A stretch of 64,000 bases of DNA, taken from the NCBI RefSeq assembly GCF_009830105.1, contig NZ_WURB01000004.1, positions 327,054-391,053 of the forward strand, given 5' to 3'. This DNA comes from Microvirga makkahensis. GTDB lineage: Bacteria; Pseudomonadota; Alphaproteobacteria; Rhizobiales; Beijerinckiaceae. Positions 43,266 through 51,796 of this stretch are shown here, piece by piece. The first letter of the stretch is position 1, and each line of letters starts with the position of its first letter. The notes under the pieces are model-generated. The model saw only the letters and a list, made by a program, of their open reading frames with translations, did no database searches and was not told the DNA's origin. The position numbers were made by a program, and so were the translations under genes.

Positions 43266-44196
43266 GGTCACCCATGGCTGGGGGAGCAAAAAGCTTCCCC
43301 AGCCCGACACTGCCGGGGCATTCCGCGCGAAGCATGCCGGCGGCCTGGCAGAAGGGGGCTGTCGATTTGCCATGCCGGTTCATCTGCTGGGATTCTTGCT
43401 CGTCGCGCCGGCTTTGGCGATCGTCGTCCTTCTCTTCGTCGTCCCGCTCATCAGTTCGATTACAGGCGCATTCGAAGTCGGCGGGACGGTCAGTCTCGGG
43501 AACTTCACGAAGGCGTTCGAGCTCTACAGCGGCGACATGCTGTTCACGCTCGCCATCGTCCTGCTGTCGTCAGCCCTGATCGGCCTTTTCTCTATCATGA
43601 TCGGCGGCTATCTCACGCTCGGCTCCAATCCACGCGCCGTCGCGATCCTGCGTTGGATTTATCGTTGGCCCCTATTCATTCCCTTCATCGTGGTCGGCCA
43701 GATTCTGCGGACGTTCCTGGCCAAGAACGGCCTGATGAACAACATCTTCATTGAGCTGGGTCTGATGACACCCCTATCGGCAATGTCCTTTCTCGACTGG
43801 AGAGGCATCGTCATCGCTTTTGTTTGGAAGCAGACGCCGTTCGTCGCTCTCCTTCTCTCCGGAGCCATGGCCTCGATCGATCGCAGCACCATCGAGGCGG
43901 CTCGCAATTTAGGCGCCAACCGCCTGCGGATCCTCATCGAGATCGTGCTTCCTCAGGTCCGCACCACGCTTCTTGTCGGCCTCATCCTCAGCTTCGTAAC
44001 CATGATGTCGGTGCTCTCGGTTCCACTCATGATCAACGCCCAATCGCCCACCATGATCACGGCGAACATGGCGTTCCGCATCAACGCCTATAGGGATTAC
44101 GGCGTGGCCAACGCCCTCGGGCTGATCTCGCTGCTGATGACCAGTGCGGTGGCCTGGGTCTATCTGCGTCAGACCATGAGGGAACATAGCCGATGA
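43243..44196 (+). CDS. ABC importer permease subunit 1
   Basis: A 317-residue inner-membrane permease with six helices starting near residue 48. The EAA loop that contacts the ATPase is EAARNLGANRLRILIEIVLPQ near 225. The N-terminal ~43 residues are hydrophilic. The ATG at 43243 overlaps the binding-protein gene by 23 bases; an internal ATG at 43372 directly before the first helix is an alternative start. The stop overlaps the next permease start. Confidence 0.92.
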   Translation: MSAKSETEVTHGWGSKKLPQPDTAGAFRAKHAGGLAEGGCRFAMPVHLLGFLLVAPALAIVVLLFVVPLISSITGAFEVGGTVSLGNFTKAFELYSGDMLFTLAIVLLSSALIGLFSIMIGGYLTLGSNPRAVAILRWIYRWPLFIPFIVVGQILRTFLAKNGLMNNIFIELGLMTPLSAMSFLDWRGIVIAFVWKQTPFVALLLSGAMASIDRSTIEAARNLGANRLRILIEIVLPQVRTTLLVGLILSFVTMMSVLSVPLMINAQSPTMITANMAFRINAYRDYGVANALGLISLLMTSAVAWVYLRQTMREHSR

Positions 44197-45005
44197 ACGC
44201 TTACCTCGAATGGAAATGGATTCCGCGCGGCATCGCGCTTGGAATCCTGGCATTCGTCATCTTCGGTCCTTTGGTCAATCTTCTTCTCTGGACCGTTGCC
44301 GAGCGTTGGTACTTCCCGCATGTCCTTCCCTTGAAGTATGGCTTCTCCTTCTGGGCGAACGTATTCTCGCCTCGCGGCAACGCAATGTCTTCCCTGGGGA
44401 CGAGCGTATTCATCGCTGTCCTCACGGTGATCCTGTCTCTCGGACTCGCCATTCCTGCAGGTTACGCCCTGGCTCGGCTTCGCCTGCCGTTCCGCGGCCT
44501 GATCCTGCTGGCATTGCTCATTCCGCAGGCCTTCCCGAATCTGCCGGTCTATGTCAACATCGCGCGCATCTTCTATCAGTATGGCCTTAATGGAACGATC
44601 CTCGGCGTAGTCCTCGTCCACGTGACCCATGGGCTCGTCTATGCGGTCTGGATCGCAACTGCGGCCTTTTCCGCTGTCGACAGGGAATTGGAAGAGGCGG
44701 CCCGTTCCATGGGCGCGAGCGCGCTGCGCGGGTTCCGGGACGTGACGTTGCCGATTGCTGCGCCAGGACTCCTGGCGAGTGCCATCTTCGTATTCCTGGA
44801 GTCCCTCGACGAGTTCACGGGAACGTATTTCGTCGGCGCGCCCGATGTCACAACCCTGCCGCTTCTGCTTTACACGGCGGGCTCTGGCGGCAATTATCAG
44901 ATCGCGTCCATCACGGCGTTGATCCTGCTAGTCCCGTCGATCACCTTCATGTTCGTCGTCGAGCGCTTCCTCCGTTCGGACGTGCTTTCCAAGGTCGGAC
45001 ACTGA
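44193..45005 (+). CDS. ABC importer permease subunit 2
   Basis: A 270-residue permease with six helices. The EAA motif is EEAARSMGASALRGFRDVTLP near 168. It pairs with the preceding permease to form the membrane channel. The start overlaps the first permease's stop (ATGA) and the LacI regulator follows after six bases, so all are in one transcript. Confidence 0.93.
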   Translation: MNAYLEWKWIPRGIALGILAFVIFGPLVNLLLWTVAERWYFPHVLPLKYGFSFWANVFSPRGNAMSSLGTSVFIAVLTVILSLGLAIPAGYALARLRLPFRGLILLALLIPQAFPNLPVYVNIARIFYQYGLNGTILGVVLVHVTHGLVYAVWIATAAFSAVDRELEEAARSMGASALRGFRDVTLPIAAPGLLASAIFVFLESLDEFTGTYFVGAPDVTTLPLLLYTAGSGGNYQIASITALILLVPSITFMFVVERFLRSDVLSKVGH

Positions 45006-45011
45006 TCGGAC

Positions 45012-46055
45012 ATGCAGGATACAGACGCAGAGCCTGAGGAGACCGGGCCACGCTTCATCAGCGCCCATATGGTGGCGGAACGGGCGGGTGTTTCCCGCTC
45101 CGCGGTTTCGCGCGCCTTCACGCCTGGGGCGAGCATCGCGCCTGGGACGCGCAAGAAAGTGATGCAGGCCGCCGCCGAGCTGGGCTATCAGGTGAATGAT
45201 CTGGCACGGGGGCTCCTGGCAAATCGCAGCCGCCTCGTCGGTCTCGTCGCTTCCGATCCAGCAAGCCCCTTCCGGACGCTCCAGATCGCGGCCTTGTCCC
45301 GGCGCCTGGTGGAGCGGGGGAGCGTCCCTGTTCTCATTCCCACGGGACCCGGAGAGGAGCAGGTGAGCGCCGCCCACGCGACGCTCCTGCGATACAGGGC
45401 GGAGGCGACCATCGTCCTGTCCGGCATGCCTTCCTCGTCGATCGTCGATCTGGCGCAGCGCAACGGTCAGCCCCTCATCGTCATGGGACGGACGGAGTAC
45501 GGCCCCGATCACATCCGAATTGACAATGCCCGTGCGGCGCAGATCGCGGTCGAAGTGTTTCTCTCGCGGGGATTGACGAAGCTCGGTTTCGTCACGTCTG
45601 CCGTCGGCAGCCCCAATCTGATCGAGCGGGAGGAGGCATTCATCGTGGCGGCCCGGAAGCACAGCCTCCCGGTCAAGGTGCAAAGAGCAGCCTACACCGA
45701 TTACGATGGAGGACAGGCAGCCGCCTCATTGCTCCTGGGAGCAGGTGATCCCGTCGAGGCGGTGTTCTGCGTCAACGATCTCATGGCACTGGGATTGATG
45801 GATTATGCCCGGGATGTGCTGAACCTGTCGATCCCCGAGAGCCTGTCGGTCATCGGCTTCGACGGGATCCCCGAAACCCGGTGGGGCGCCTACCGCCTGA
45901 CCACCTTCCACCAGGATGAAGAAGTGCTGGCTGCCGAAACCATCAGGGTCCTGGATCAGCGGCAAGCCGATCCGAAGGCTCCTCCCATTGTGTCGGTGCT
46001 CCAGGTGCCACTGGTGTATCGAGGAAGCGTCCGGCCCCTTAAGGCCGGCAATTGA
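45012..46055 (+). CDS. LacI-family transcriptional regulator
   Basis: A 347-residue repressor-type protein. The N-terminal helix-turn-helix is VAERAGVSRSAVSRAFT near residue 17, followed by a hinge helix region ending ARGLLANRSR. The remainder is a periplasmic-binding-protein-like sensor domain with AVFCVNDLMALGLMDYA and LSVIGFDGIPE motifs. It is encoded at the end of the importer operon and probably represses it in the absence of the imported ligand, perhaps via the palindrome at 40928-40943. Confidence 0.95.
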   Translation: MQDTDAEPEETGPRFISAHMVAERAGVSRSAVSRAFTPGASIAPGTRKKVMQAAAELGYQVNDLARGLLANRSRLVGLVASDPASPFRTLQIAALSRRLVERGSVPVLIPTGPGEEQVSAAHATLLRYRAEATIVLSGMPSSSIVDLAQRNGQPLIVMGRTEYGPDHIRIDNARAAQIAVEVFLSRGLTKLGFVTSAVGSPNLIEREEAFIVAARKHSLPVKVQRAAYTDYDGGQAAASLLLGAGDPVEAVFCVNDLMALGLMDYARDVLNLSIPESLSVIGFDGIPETRWGAYRLTTFHQDEEVLAAETIRVLDQRQADPKAPPIVSVLQVPLVYRGSVRPLKAGN

Positions 46056-46091
46056 GGAGGCGGCCCCGTCCGCATGCCGTGGAGGTGCAAC

Positions 46092-46616
46092 ATGAAGACC
46101 GAGTACCACTCCATTTGGCTGATGCCCTGTTCCGAGCATGAGAGGGTATTCTCGGAGATCGTTCAGAGCCTGGCGAGGCACTTCGACAGTCCGGCCTTCC
46201 AGCCCCATCTGACGCTCGTCGAGGATATGCCCAGGACCTGCGAGGAACTGGAGCCGATTCTGACGCGCGTGGCAGAGGGCGCGGCTTCCTTCGACGCGAG
46301 CGTGGAGACGGTCGAGGAGAGCCCGCTCTATTACCGCTCGTTCTACGCCCGCTTTCCCAACATCTCGCCTCTCAAGGCAATGAAGGAGAAGGCGGTGGCG
46401 CTTTTCGGAGTGGGAAGCATAGAAACCTTCATGCCGCACATTTCCTTGGCCTACGGCGTTCGGGAGAGCACCGAGAAATCCCAGGCTATCGCTGCCCTGC
46501 GGAGGGGGATGACGGGCATGAGCGTGCGCTTCGACCGGGTCTGCGTCGTTTCGTCCTCGCAGCACACCCCGATCGAAGAATGGGCGATCCGGTCTTGCAT
46601 CTCCCTGCGCGGCTGA
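46092..46616 (+). CDS. 2H phosphoesterase (cyclic phosphodiesterase-like)
   Basis: A 174-residue protein of the 2H phosphoesterase superfamily, which includes 2',5' RNA ligases and nucleoside cyclic phosphodiesterases. The two catalytic motifs are HLTLV (near 41) and HISLAYG (near 117), and it starts with the family-typical YHSIWLMPC. The ATG at 46092 has GGAGGTG nine bases before it. It follows the LacI gene by 36 bases on the same strand and could belong to the importer operon, suggesting a phosphodiester among the imported or processed compounds. Confidence 0.88.
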   Translation: MKTEYHSIWLMPCSEHERVFSEIVQSLARHFDSPAFQPHLTLVEDMPRTCEELEPILTRVAEGAASFDASVETVEESPLYYRSFYARFPNISPLKAMKEKAVALFGVGSIETFMPHISLAYGVRESTEKSQAIAALRRGMTGMSVRFDRVCVVSSSQHTPIEEWAIRSCISLRG

Positions 46617-46704
46617 ACAGCGGTTCGCAAGAATGCGGGACGCCGCCCATCTTGCCGAAGTCACTTAGCATGCGGGCTGTATCCGTCCTCGGATGGAGAG
46701 ACCC

Positions 46705-47940
46705 CTACGCGCGCTCCTCCCAGATCCTGGCGAGTTCGATGATCGTCCGCACCGCCTTTTCCATGTCCTGGCGGCTGACGAATTCCAGCGGTGAGTGAAA
46801 GGCGTGGCCGCCGGCGAAGATATTGGCGCAGGGCAGTCCCATGAAGGAGAGGCGTGAGCCGTCCGTGCCGCCCCGGATGCTGCCGCGCACCGGTGTCATG
46901 CCGGCCCGTCTGACGGCCTCCAGGGCATATTCTGCGATCTCCGGATGCTTGTCGAGCACGAGCTTCATGTTGCGATACTGCTCCTTGACGGTGAGGGTGT
47001 AGCTGGAGCCCTGGTATTCTCCGAGCACTTCCCGGGTAATCCTTTCCAGAAGAGCCTCCTTTTCCTTCAAACCGTTCTCCGTGAAGTCGCGGACGATGAA
47101 GCTCAGATGAGCCTTTTCCATGACGCCGGACACGCCTGTCGGGTGGATGAAGCCGTCCCGGTCCCTCGTCGTCTCGGGCGCCATGTCCTGGGGCAGACGC
47201 GCGATGATGGCTCCGGCGATCCTGATGGCATTTTCCATCTTGCCGTAGGCGAAACCCGGATGGATCGCCACGCCCTTGATGGCGATCTCAACCCCATCGG
47301 CGGAAAAGGTTTCGTCCTCGACCGTGCCGGCCGTCTCGCCGTCCATCGTGTAGCCGAACTCGGCTCCGAGCTTGGCGAGATCGACCTTGTCGACCCCGCG
47401 GCCGATCTCCTCGTCGGTCGTGAAGAGGATGCGGATCGCGCCGTGCTGGATGTCCGGGCTGTTGATCAGGATCTCGGCTGCAGCCATGATCTCGGCGATC
47501 CCGGCCTTGTCGTCGGCGCCCAGCAGCGTCGTGCCGTCCGACGTGACGATGTCGTGGCCGATCATGTCTTCCAGCACGGGATAGTCTGCGACCCGAATGA
47601 TTTGGCTCGTGTCGCCCGGGAGTCGGATGTCACCGCCCTGGTAGTTTCTCAAGATCTGCGGCTTGACGCCGGTGCCGGAAAAGTCCGGCGCCGTATCCAT
47701 GTGGGCGCAGAAGCAGATGACTGGAACGTTGCTCTTAGCCGTATTCGCCGGGATAGTCGCATAGACGTAGCCGTGCTCGTCGAGGTGGGCGTCGGAGAGG
47801 CCGATCGCGAGGAGCTCCTCGACCAGCAGGCGACCGAGGTTCTTCTGCTTCTCGGTCGAGGGCTGGGTCGCGGATGCGGCGTCGGATTGGGTGTCGATCA
47901 CGACGTAACGGAGAAAACGATCGGTAACATTGGTGGCCAT
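46705..47940 (-). CDS. pepT: Peptidase T (tripeptide aminopeptidase)
   Basis: A 411-residue M20-family zinc aminopeptidase releasing the N-terminal residue of tripeptides. Metal ligands are visible in CAHMDTAPD, LLGADDKAG, TTDEEIGRG and a C-terminal GGHAFHS, and IRGGTDGSRL is the conserved dimerisation-domain loop. Length is close to E. coli PepT (408). I start at the ATG at 47940; the frame is open to 48954 but that mirrors the YigZ gene on the other strand. Cytoplasmic housekeeping enzyme, convergent with the 2H phosphoesterase. Confidence 0.97.
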   Translation of the reverse strand: MATNVTDRFLRYVVIDTQSDAASATQPSTEKQKNLGRLLVEELLAIGLSDAHLDEHGYVYATIPANTAKSNVPVICFCAHMDTAPDFSGTGVKPQILRNYQGGDIRLPGDTSQIIRVADYPVLEDMIGHDIVTSDGTTLLGADDKAGIAEIMAAAEILINSPDIQHGAIRILFTTDEEIGRGVDKVDLAKLGAEFGYTMDGETAGTVEDETFSADGVEIAIKGVAIHPGFAYGKMENAIRIAGAIIARLPQDMAPETTRDRDGFIHPTGVSGVMEKAHLSFIVRDFTENGLKEKEALLERITREVLGEYQGSSYTLTVKEQYRNMKLVLDKHPEIAEYALEAVRRAGMTPVRGSIRGGTDGSRLSFMGLPCANIFAGGHAFHSPLEFVSRQDMEKAVRTIIELARIWEERA

Positions 47941-48105
47941 GGAGCATGATCCAAACTGCGGGGCGAACAACAGTCTTGTACCCGGGTAGCGCCTGCGCGG
48001 GAATAGGCTGCGGGAATGCCTGCCTTCGGGCTCCCTCGTGAGCGGAGGCCTCGATCCGGCAGAGAACCGGTTGCCTGGACGGCTGTTTGAGCGATATGTG
48101 GGCTC

Positions 48106-48735
48106 ATGTTCACGCTGGAACGAACCACATCCCTCGAGCAGGTCGTCAAGAAGAGCCGGTTCCTCGCGACCGCCGGGCCGGTTGCGAGCGAGCAGGCGGC
48201 AAAGGACTTCATCGCTGCTCATTCCCATGCCGGCGCCAATCACAATTGCTGGGCTTGGAGGGTGGGGCAGGTCTCCCGGTTCAGCGATGACGGGGAGCCC
48301 GGCGGCACGGCTGGCAAGCCGATCCTGCAGGCCATCGATCGCCTGCACCTCGACAATGTTGCGGTCGTCGTGACCCGCTGGTTCGGAGGCATCCTTCTCG
48401 GAAGCGGGGGCCTTGTGCGCGCCTATGGCGGGGCTGCGGCGGCCTGCCTGCGCGCATCGTCCCTTATGGAGATCCGGATCCTCCGGGAAGCCACCATCGA
48501 GACGACGTTCTCGGACCTCGCATTGGTCAAGGCGCGTCTTGTGGGTTTCGAGGGCGCCCAGGTTCTGAACGAGAGCTTCACGGAAGCGGGTGTCGTTATC
48601 TTGGCCGCTCTCCCTGAGGCAACTGCCGGGCGGATCGTTCAGATGGTGACGGATGTCACGAGCGGGCGCGCTCGCATTGCGCTGTCGCCGGGTCCGCTCC
48701 GGCGCTCCGTGCCGAGGCAGACCTCCCGAACGTAG
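48106..48735 (+). CDS. YigZ/IMPACT-family protein
   Basis: A 209-residue protein of the YigZ/IMPACT (UPF0029) family, thought to act in translation-related stress control. The signature SFSDDGEP-type region appears as RFSDDGEPGGTAGKPIL near 64, followed by VVVTRWFGGILLGSGGLVRAYG. A C-terminal ferredoxin-like DUF1949 domain spans about 135-205. It is divergent from pepT. No clear ribosome site; the start matches the family N-terminus. Confidence 0.94.
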   Translation: MFTLERTTSLEQVVKKSRFLATAGPVASEQAAKDFIAAHSHAGANHNCWAWRVGQVSRFSDDGEPGGTAGKPILQAIDRLHLDNVAVVVTRWFGGILLGSGGLVRAYGGAAAACLRASSLMEIRILREATIETTFSDLALVKARLVGFEGAQVLNESFTEAGVVILAALPEATAGRIVQMVTDVTSGRARIALSPGPLRRSVPRQTSRT

Positions 48736-48899
48736 ATCGGTCCGGATGTGGAATGCTCGAGCGTTAACCCTTGCGACAGGGAAGACCTGACGAAGCCAGG
48801 GCAGTTCTTGACTTGCCGCCACAGGCGCGGAATGCTGGAAAAGCTGGAAGTTGCGATAGCGATGGCGGACTGGACGCTGCTCAAAGGGCAACGGTTCGA

Positions 48900-48947
48900 G
48901 GCATGATGCCGCTCCGCCATACCGGTGCGAACCCGGTATGTTCCCCT
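48900..48947 (+). other. Duplicated hairpin element, copy 1 (leader of cyclic-di-GMP gene)
   Basis: GCATGATGCCG, then CATACCGG (stem), a seven-base loop and CCGGTATG, then TTCCCCT. The 8-bp stem is perfect. About 43 of 47 bases match copy 2 at 51700-51746. It lies about 80 bases before the MHYT-GGDEF-EAL start codon in a gap of 290 bases. It could be a structured RNA leader or a protein-binding site. Confidence 0.65.
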
Positions 48948-49024
48948 TTTCCATGTTTGTACCGAGACGTCCTGACCCTAGTCATGCCGTGACTCCTCCA
49001 GTGAGTGGAGACGTAAGGCTTTCG

Positions 49025-51409
49025 ATGCTGACGGTCTATAACTGCATTGTTTCAGAACACGATCTCCGGCTGGTTGTCCTTGCGGCCATCATGTGCGGTC
49101 TTGCGTCACTGACAGGGATCCATCTTCTGCATCATGTCCGGCGTTCGGACGGTTCCCGGCACAACGTCTGGCTCGCAATTGCTGCAGCGGCGACCGGCTT
49201 TGGGATCTGGTCGACGCACTTCATCGGAATGCTGGCCTTCTCGCCGTCCATACAGGCGGAATACGATGTCGCGTTGACCGTCGTCTCCCTCTTGTCCGCG
49301 GTTGTCATAACAGGCGTGGGCTTTTCGATTGCTCTCCTGCCATGGCTTGCGGGTGCGATGTGGCTGGGTGGAGCCATCGTGGGGGCCGGCATCGCCTGCA
49401 TGCATTACACGGGCATGGCGGCCTTTAACGTCGCGGGTACGATCGACTGGGATTCGACGCTCGTCATCGCTTCGATCTTGCTCGGGATCCAGTTTGCCAC
49501 CATTGCCCTGCCGGTGGGTTTCCGAGCAGCGGCGGCGCGCTGGAGGCTCGCGGGCTCATTGCTGCTGACGCTCGCGATCTGCATCCATCATTTCACCGCC
49601 ATGGCTGCTGTGGCCATTACGCCAGACAGCACCGTCCCGATCTCGGCGCTGGCGGTCCCGTCCAGCTGGCTGGCTCTTGGCCTCGCCTTCGTCTGCCTCA
49701 TCATTCTCATGCTTGCCTGCGTGGCGCTGTTCCTGGACCTGAGGGAGCGGCAGCGCGCGGCTCTTGAGATGGAACGGATGCGCGATCTCACAGACGCTGC
49801 CGTCGAGGGACTCGTCCTGTGCGACGGTGAAACCATCGTTTCCGTCAACCGAAGTTTTATCCGCCTCATCAATTTCCGCATCGACGAAATCTGCGGAAGA
49901 GCTTTGAGCATGTGCATACCGGACGCTGCAGTACGCAAGGCGGTTTTCGAAGTAATGGGACGGGCCGTCGAGACGGATTTGTGCGATGCTCAGGGAGAGC
50001 TCGTGCCGGTCGAGGTGATTGCTCACCAGATCACGTATAATGGCCGCCAGCACAATGTCGTGGCCTTCCGGGACTTGCGGGATCGCAGAAATGCCGAGGC
50101 AAGGATCCGGTATTTGGCACATCACGATCCGCTGACGGGGCTGGACAATCGTGCGAGCTTCGACGAGCGCCTGGACCGCGAGATCAGGCGGCATCAGGGA
50201 GCCGGACAGGCGCTGGCTCTGCTGTGTCTCGATCTCGACGGCTTCAAGGAGGTGAATGACATCTACGGCCACGCGGCAGGAGACCAGGTACTCCGCGACA
50301 TCGCCCTGCAGTTCTCGACCCTGCTGGCTGAGGATTGCCTGCTGGCCCGATTGGGTGGCGATGAATTCGCCGTGATCGTTCCGTGTGTGACGGGCCCGGC
50401 TCAAGTCGAAGCCTTGGCCGAGAGCTTCTTGGAGTGCCTCAGGGAGGGCGGACGCCAATCGACAGCGCCTATAGGCGTCATGTCTGTCAGTATTGGCATT
50501 GCCATCTATCCATCCGACGCACGAGACCGCACGGGGCTTCTCTCCAGCGCCGATGCTGCCCTGTACCGGGCCAAGCTGGAAGGGAAGGGGACCTTCCGGT
50601 TCTTCGAGCCGGCAATGGGTGCGCAGATCCGCGAACGCCGCAGCATGGAGCACGACCTGCGCAACGCTCTCGAGAACGGCGAGTTGAGCCTCGTCTATCA
50701 GCCGCAGGCGCGGGTCGAATCCGGCAGGGTTCTCGGCTTCGAAGTTCTGCTGCGCTGGAATCACCCGGTCCGAGGGGCTGTGCCACCCTCTGTGTTCATC
50801 CCGATCGCCGAGGAAAGCGGGCTGATCTTGAAAATCGGGGAATGGGTCATGCGGCAGGTCTGTCAGGAGGCCGCCGCATGGCAGCGGCCACTGAATATCG
50901 CGGTTAATGTCTCGCCGCTGCAACTGAGCAGCGAAGGATTCGCCTCTATGGTTCGGCATATCCTGGACGAAACCCGATTGTCGCCGGAGCGGCTGGAAAT
51001 CGAAATTACCGAGACGGCTCTCATCCGCGACCCCAATCGCGCGCTGTCGGCCCTGGAAAAGCTCAAGGCGCTCGGCATCAACATTGCGATGGACGATTTT
51101 GGAACCGGCTACTCGTCGCTCTCCAATCTCCAGAACTTTCCATTCGACAAGATCAAGATCGACCGGTCCTTCATCCAGGCGGTTCACACGAAGCCACAAG
51201 CTGCAGCCATCGTGCGTGCGGTTCTAGGCCTCGGACGCGGCCTGGGGCTCCCCGTCATCGCGGAAGGCGTGGAGACTTCGGAGGAGTTGCGCTTCCTTGG
51301 TCTGGAAGGCTGCGTAGAGGCCCAAGGCTACCTGTTCGGCCGCCCGGCCCCCATCACCGAGCTGACCTCGCTGATCTTCGGCAATGCCGTCGCGCACCCG
51401 CAATGCTGA
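49025..51409 (+). CDS. MHYT-PAS-GGDEF-EAL cyclic-di-GMP regulator
   Basis: A 794-residue membrane-bound signalling protein. Seven helices with MHYT-type motifs STHFIGMLAF (~63), CMHYTGMAAF (~125) and HHFTAMAAV (~189), proposed to sense a diatomic gas through copper. A PAS-like segment (~255-365) follows, then a GGDEF domain with intact RLGGDEF but no upstream RxxD inhibitory site. The EAL domain has EVLLRW at its start, EIEITET, MDDFGTGYS, KIKIDRSF and VIAEGVET, so its catalytic residues are present. Both making and degrading cyclic-di-GMP are possible. The ATG at 49025 has AAGG seven bases before it. It precedes the adhesin secretion operon, whose leader shares a hairpin element. Confidence 0.95.
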   Translation: MLTVYNCIVSEHDLRLVVLAAIMCGLASLTGIHLLHHVRRSDGSRHNVWLAIAAAATGFGIWSTHFIGMLAFSPSIQAEYDVALTVVSLLSAVVITGVGFSIALLPWLAGAMWLGGAIVGAGIACMHYTGMAAFNVAGTIDWDSTLVIASILLGIQFATIALPVGFRAAAARWRLAGSLLLTLAICIHHFTAMAAVAITPDSTVPISALAVPSSWLALGLAFVCLIILMLACVALFLDLRERQRAALEMERMRDLTDAAVEGLVLCDGETIVSVNRSFIRLINFRIDEICGRALSMCIPDAAVRKAVFEVMGRAVETDLCDAQGELVPVEVIAHQITYNGRQHNVVAFRDLRDRRNAEARIRYLAHHDPLTGLDNRASFDERLDREIRRHQGAGQALALLCLDLDGFKEVNDIYGHAAGDQVLRDIALQFSTLLAEDCLLARLGGDEFAVIVPCVTGPAQVEALAESFLECLREGGRQSTAPIGVMSVSIGIAIYPSDARDRTGLLSSADAALYRAKLEGKGTFRFFEPAMGAQIRERRSMEHDLRNALENGELSLVYQPQARVESGRVLGFEVLLRWNHPVRGAVPPSVFIPIAEESGLILKIGEWVMRQVCQEAAAWQRPLNIAVNVSPLQLSSEGFASMVRHILDETRLSPERLEIEITETALIRDPNRALSALEKLKALGINIAMDDFGTGYSSLSNLQNFPFDKIKIDRSFIQAVHTKPQAAAIVRAVLGLGRGLGLPVIAEGVETSEELRFLGLEGCVEAQGYLFGRPAPITELTSLIFGNAVAHPQC

Positions 51410-51796
51410 TGCGGCATGCGGATCGGGAGCTTCGGTTCGGCAACGAAAGCAGATCCAGGGGCCGTTCCCGGCCAAGCACGGAGGAGGCCTTGATCAGCGC
51501 ATCGAAAGAGCAGATGTCACCTTCGTGGAGCGGAATCAGCGGCACTCCATGCCAATTTCGTTAACTTTACGAAGAGTTAATAGGGGCTCGGATCGAATAC
51601 GGCGTTGACTGCGATCCAATACTGCTTACGCTGTTCCGCATAGATCATATCTATCTATGGCAGATTGATAGCGCTCCCTCAGGGTGATGCAGTGTCAAAG
51701 GCATGATGCCGACCTGCCATACCGGTGAGAGCCCGGTATTTCCCCTGACAATCTCGTTTGTCCTCTCCCTGCGGCCGAAAGGTGCATGGTCGTGCC
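51410..51796. other. Leader/promoter region of the type I secretion operon
   Basis: About 390 bases without a gene. It contains an inverted repeat TTAACT/AGTTAA near 51560-51580 in an AT-rich patch, TTGACT near 51604 as a possible -35 box without a good -10, and copy 2 of the duplicated hairpin at 51700-51746. Confidence 0.5.
51700..51746 (+). other. Duplicated hairpin element, copy 2 (leader of secretion operon)
   Basis: Same order as copy 1: GCATGATGCCG, ATACCGG, seven-base loop, CCGGTAT, TTCCCCT. Seven base pairs of stem; differences from copy 1 fall mainly in the spacer and loop, with one base fewer after the stem. It lies 50 bases before the first ABC gene. Confidence 0.65.

Noticed and set aside
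46705..48954. 749-codon version of peptidase T with a long N-terminal extension
   Set aside because: The extension lies opposite the YigZ/IMPACT gene; the family start is at 47940.
48900..51746. Cyclic-di-GMP-I or -II riboswitch upstream of the GGDEF-EAL gene
   Set aside because: The conserved core bases I know for these aptamers are absent; only an unknown hairpin element is seen.
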